The notes under the pieces were generated by a model that worked only from the letters and a program-made list of their open reading frames with translations, searched no databases and had not been told where the DNA came from. From NCBI GenBank assembly GCA_023300375.1, contig JALZWO010000225.1, positions 1-35,899 of the forward strand: a DNA stretch of 35,899 nt, in the 5' to 3' direction. Position 1 is the stretch's first letter, and each line of letters opens with the position of its first letter. The position numbers were made by a program, and so were the translations under genes. Source of the DNA: Granulosicoccus sp. Lineage in GTDB: Bacteria; Pseudomonadota; Gammaproteobacteria; Granulosicoccales; Granulosicoccaceae. Below, in pieces: positions 33,679-35,899 of this stretch.

Positions 33679-35124
33679 ATGAACACACGACAGTTTTATA
33701 TCGACGGCGCTTGGGTTGACCCCATTAACGGCACTAACCTTGACGTTATCAACCCTTCGACTGAAGAGGTTTGTGCCACCATTTCACTAGGCGGCACAGC
33801 TGACACAAATGCCGCTGTTGAGGCTGCAAAACGTGCATTCGTTAGCTGGTCTGCAACATCAAAGGCTAAACGGCTAGAGCTGATGAACAGCATTCTGACA
33901 AGCTACAAGGCGCGTGCATCAGAGATGGGCGACATTATCAGCCAGGAAATGGGTGCGCCTATTTCCATGGCTCAAACAGCCCAGTCAGGTACCGGCTCTT
34001 TTCATATAGAGGCGTTTATCAAAGCTCTGGGTGAGTTCGAGTTTGATCGCGAGCTGCGACCCAATACACCTCAAGACCGAATTATCTACGAGCCAATAGG
34101 CGTGTGTGGTCTTATCACACCATGGAACTGGCCAATGAACCAGATAGCTCTCAAGGTGATGCCAGCCATTGCCACAGGTTGCACGATGATCCTTAAGCCT
34201 TCCGAGTTATCCCCCCTGTCAGGTATCTTATTTACTGAAATACTGCATGATGCCGGCGTACCAGCGGGTGTGTTCAACTTGGTTAATGGCGATGGCGCAG
34301 GCGTTGGCACTACACTGTCTGGCCATCCTGATGTAGCAATGATTTCGTTCACGGGTTCGTCGCGTGCAGGTATTGCCATATCCAAAAACGCCGCTGATAC
34401 GCTCAAACGTGTCTCGTTAGAATTGGGCGGCAAAGGTGCCAACATTATTTTTGCTGACGCTCCAGAGAAGGCCGTTGCACAAGGCGTGGCTCGTTGCTTT
34501 AACAACACAGGGCAATCGTGTAATGCGCCAACTCGTATGTTGGTAGAACGCTCACGCTACGACGAAGCCGTTGAGCAAGCCAAAGCGGCTGCCGAAACAA
34601 CAGCCGTTGATTTAGCGTCTAAAGAAGGCAAGCACATTGGCCCTCTAGTGAGTGAAGCCCAGTACGAGAAAGTACAAGGCCTGATTGAGAAAGGTATTAA
34701 CACTGACAAGGCACGCCTTATTGCTGGTGGCTTAGGAAAGCCTGAAGGTATAGACAAGGGATTCTTCGCTCAACCTACTGTGTTTGCTGACTGCACCAAC
34801 GATATGATTGTTATGCGCGAAGAGATCTTTGGGCCCGTACTGTCGATGATGCCTTTTGATACCGAAGAAGAAGCTATAGCCATTGCTAACGATACTGAGT
34901 ATGGCCTAACTAACTATGTACAAACAGCTGACGGCGCTAAAGCTAATCGAGTAGCTCGCCAACTGCGCTCTGGCATGGTGGATATGAACGGCATAGGTCG
35001 CTCAGCAGGTTCACCATTTGGTGGCTATAAGCAATCGGGTAATGGACGTGAAGGTGGCGAGTGGGGGCTTGAGGAATTTATGGAAGTAAAGGCTGTTGGC
35101 GGGTGGTTTGAAGGGATGAGCTAG
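33679..35124 (+). CDS. NAD(P)-dependent aldehyde dehydrogenase
   Basis: A 481-residue cytoplasmic enzyme oxidising an aldehyde to a carboxylate. Cofactor-site blocks are GLITPWNWPMNQI (Asn150), LKPSE (Lys173) and FTGSSRAG (224-231). The general base is Glu248 in LELGGKG, and the nucleophile is Cys281 in NTGQSCNAPTRM. The C-terminus has FGGYKQSGNGREGG. I start at ATG 33679 (MNTRQFYIDGAWVDP), which has GGATGG upstream, rather than at an in-frame TTG at 33655. The active-site sequence is not that of methylmalonate/malonate-semialdehyde dehydrogenase (IolA/MmsA), so it does not close the inositol pathway. The aldehyde substrate is unknown. Confidence 0.93.
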   Translation: MNTRQFYIDGAWVDPINGTNLDVINPSTEEVCATISLGGTADTNAAVEAAKRAFVSWSATSKAKRLELMNSILTSYKARASEMGDIISQEMGAPISMAQTAQSGTGSFHIEAFIKALGEFEFDRELRPNTPQDRIIYEPIGVCGLITPWNWPMNQIALKVMPAIATGCTMILKPSELSPLSGILFTEILHDAGVPAGVFNLVNGDGAGVGTTLSGHPDVAMISFTGSSRAGIAISKNAADTLKRVSLELGGKGANIIFADAPEKAVAQGVARCFNNTGQSCNAPTRMLVERSRYDEAVEQAKAAAETTAVDLASKEGKHIGPLVSEAQYEKVQGLIEKGINTDKARLIAGGLGKPEGIDKGFFAQPTVFADCTNDMIVMREEIFGPVLSMMPFDTEEEAIAIANDTEYGLTNYVQTADGAKANRVARQLRSGMVDMNGIGRSAGSPFGGYKQSGNGREGGEWGLEEFMEVKAVGGWFEGMS

Positions 35125-35173
35125 CACTGCAGCTTTGGAGGATTTTTATACCTGCAAAGTAAAGGGTTGTGAT

Positions 35174-35220
35174 CAGCTTGGCAATTTTTTATTGCCAAGC
35201 TGCTGGCATTTGCTAGCTTG
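35174..35220 (+). terminator. Hairpin(s) after the aldehyde dehydrogenase gene
   Basis: CAGCTTGGCAAT (35174-35185) pairs perfectly with ATTGCCAAGCTG (35191-35202) around a T5 loop. An overlapping alternative pairs CAAGCT (35196-35201) with AGCTTG (35215-35220), directly followed by TTTTTATAT. The two stems exclude each other. The second, with its T-run, could be the terminator of the aldehyde dehydrogenase transcript. Confidence 0.5.
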
Positions 35221-35255
35221 TTTTTATATCAATAAGCGCAAGAGGGTGAAGACTG

Positions 35256-35277
35256 CCGGCTTGATGCATCAAGCCGG
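35256..35277. repeat. Perfect 22-bp palindrome
   Basis: CCGGCTTGATG (35256-35266) is followed at once by its exact reverse complement CATCAAGCCGG (35267-35277). It lies between the aldehyde dehydrogenase gene and the 3' end of the ruined TRAP permease. It could be a protein-binding site or, with a small loop, a transcriptional hairpin on either strand; no T-run follows. Confidence 0.65.
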
Positions 35278-35323
35278 TTGCAGATGGCATCTTCGATGGG
35301 TTTAGCTGCAATGTCTCCCCTAC

Positions 35324-35654
35324 TTATACAGCCGAAGGCAAAAACACTAACACCAATCCACCCACAACCATCACAACACGCACTAAAACCGACCCTTCAC
35401 GAATAACCCCAGATGAAATAAGTGACACCATAAGAGGTGGCATTATCTGACCGCCACTTGAGGCCACGGCTTCAGTGGCTCCAGCTCAAGAATATCCACG
35501 GCAGTGCCAATGCAAGATGTAAGGGTCTGCTAACCAAGTTGGGCACCAGACCGCTGAAGATCAGTCCTAAGTGGAATACAACGCTTAAGCCACCAAAAAC
35601 CACCCACAATAATGGGTGACTCGGTGGCGACACATCACAGTTTTCGATCATCAT
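35324..35654 (-). pseudogene. TRAP transporter fused permease, N- and C-terminal remnants only
   Basis: From ATG 35654 the minus strand reads a short tail, then two hydrophobic segments with PPSHPLLWVVFGGLSVVFHL and LVSRPLHLALALPWIFL, as at the N-terminus of TAXI-type fused TRAP permeases. It then stops (TGA at 35472). In another frame starting near 35483 the sequence continues AGATEAVASSGGQIMPPLMV, the well-known internal motif of the same family. It then closes with RVVMVVGGLVLVFLPSAV and a stop at 35324. The intact family member is over 600 residues, so well over a kilobase is missing between the parts, with a frame change at the join. It lies downstream of a TAXI solute-binding gene, as the permease normally does. 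Confidence 0.82.
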
Positions 35655-35666
35655 TTATCCGCAGCT

Positions 35667-35702
35667 TATCTAACAACAAAAGAACCGTTTTTTTGTTGGA
35701 TA
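35667..35702 (-). terminator. Hairpin between the TAXI binding protein and the permease remnant
   Basis: TATCTAACAACAAAA (35667-35681) pairs with TTTTTTTGTTGGATA (35688-35702) with one mismatch and one G-T pair around GAACCG. It lies 51 bases after the stop of the binding-protein gene, where TRAP operons often carry a hairpin favouring the binding protein. Confidence 0.6.
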
Positions 35703-35752
35703 GAGACAGCCGACAATAAACAACGATCGTCAATAGTGAAGCGCTGCATATT

Positions 35753-35899
35753 CTAAGGAAGCGTTATACCCGCTTCAGAGTAACAACGAATGGCGCCGTC
35801 ATGGGGTTCAGTGGGGATATTGCCCAACATATCGGGTGTTACCGCAGCCCACCATGGTGCAGTGGACGCCATCGAGTCACGTTGCTCCCAGAAGGTTTT
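35753..35899 (-). CDS. TAXI-family TRAP solute-binding protein, C-terminus (partial)
   Basis: The frame is open from the window edge to TAG at 35753-35755, giving 48 residues: it begins KTFWEQRDSM, continues STAPWWAAVTPDML and ends in GAIRCYSEAGITLP. The APWW...VTPDML block and the closing YxEAGIxxP are typical of the C-terminus of periplasmic TAXI-type TRAP binding proteins. The upstream part lies outside the window. The binding protein may still be intact, but its partner permease beside it is destroyed. Confidence 0.85.
   Translation of the reverse strand, partial: KTFWEQRDSMASTAPWWAAVTPDMLGNIPTEPHDGAIRCYSEAGITLP

Noticed and set aside
33679-35124. Aldehyde dehydrogenase as iolA
   Set aside because: The catalytic Cys context and cofactor motifs are those of general aldehyde dehydrogenases, not of the CoA-acylating IolA/MmsA type, and it is far from the iol genes.
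35268-35285. GCCGGTTGCA resembling half of the LacI operator
   Set aside because: Only one half matches TGCAACCGG; the surrounding symmetry belongs to the separate 22-bp palindrome.

Overview
The window looks like chromosomal DNA from a free-living, probably marine, gammaproteobacterium. The uvrA gene is divergent from a YajR-like MFS gene, the protein sequences have a proteobacterial character, and base composition is moderate. The genus cannot be fixed from sequence alone. I see no tRNA, rRNA, CRISPR array, integrase or transposase.

Layout. Positions 71-3208 hold three minus-strand metabolic genes: an EamA exporter, a TauD/TfdA-like dioxygenase and glutaminase. Positions 3281-5086 are the decayed remains of a fused chemoreceptor-signalling/solute-binding gene, with at least five lesions. 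A repeat-bearing gap follows, then a plus-strand lipoprotein whose stop codon overlaps that of a minus-strand lipoprotein hydrolase.

The core, 7784-24256, is a large myo-inositol catabolic locus. One minus-strand operon runs iolD, iolC, iolB, iolJ, a Gfo/Idh/MocA dehydrogenase, iolG and an iolC-DUF2090 fusion. Divergent from iolD are iolE and a third Gfo/Idh/MocA dehydrogenase on the plus strand. Facing these is a minus-strand transport operon: an IolI-like isomerase, a periplasmic binding protein, a permease, a single-domain ATPase, a small membrane protein and a LacI-type regulator. The same perfect 14-bp palindrome, TGCAACCGGTTGCA, lies in the iolD/iolE divergent region and in front of the transport operon. 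This suggests that the LacI protein controls the whole set. Inositol would enter by the ABC importer and be oxidised by IolG. IolE, IolD and IolB would then act in turn, followed by phosphorylation by one of two IolC kinases. Cleavage by IolJ or by the DUF2090 domain would give dihydroxyacetone phosphate and malonic semialdehyde. No iolA (malonate-semialdehyde dehydrogenase) is present in the window.

Positions 24525-30226 hold the MFS gene, uvrA (with an unusual lysine/alanine-rich tail) and an OmpA-like lipoprotein. Positions 30662-35124 hold an SDR-prpE pair divergent from an aldehyde dehydrogenase. The right end holds the C-terminus of a TAXI-type TRAP solute-binding protein and, downstream of it, a TRAP permease gene reduced to its two ends by a large internal deletion.

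No wholly new system is evident. The most interesting points are the doubled kinase/aldolase steps in one inositol locus, the two-site operator, a decaying 13-bp tandem repeat inside the iol operon, the histone-H1-like UvrA tail, and the two gene ruins.
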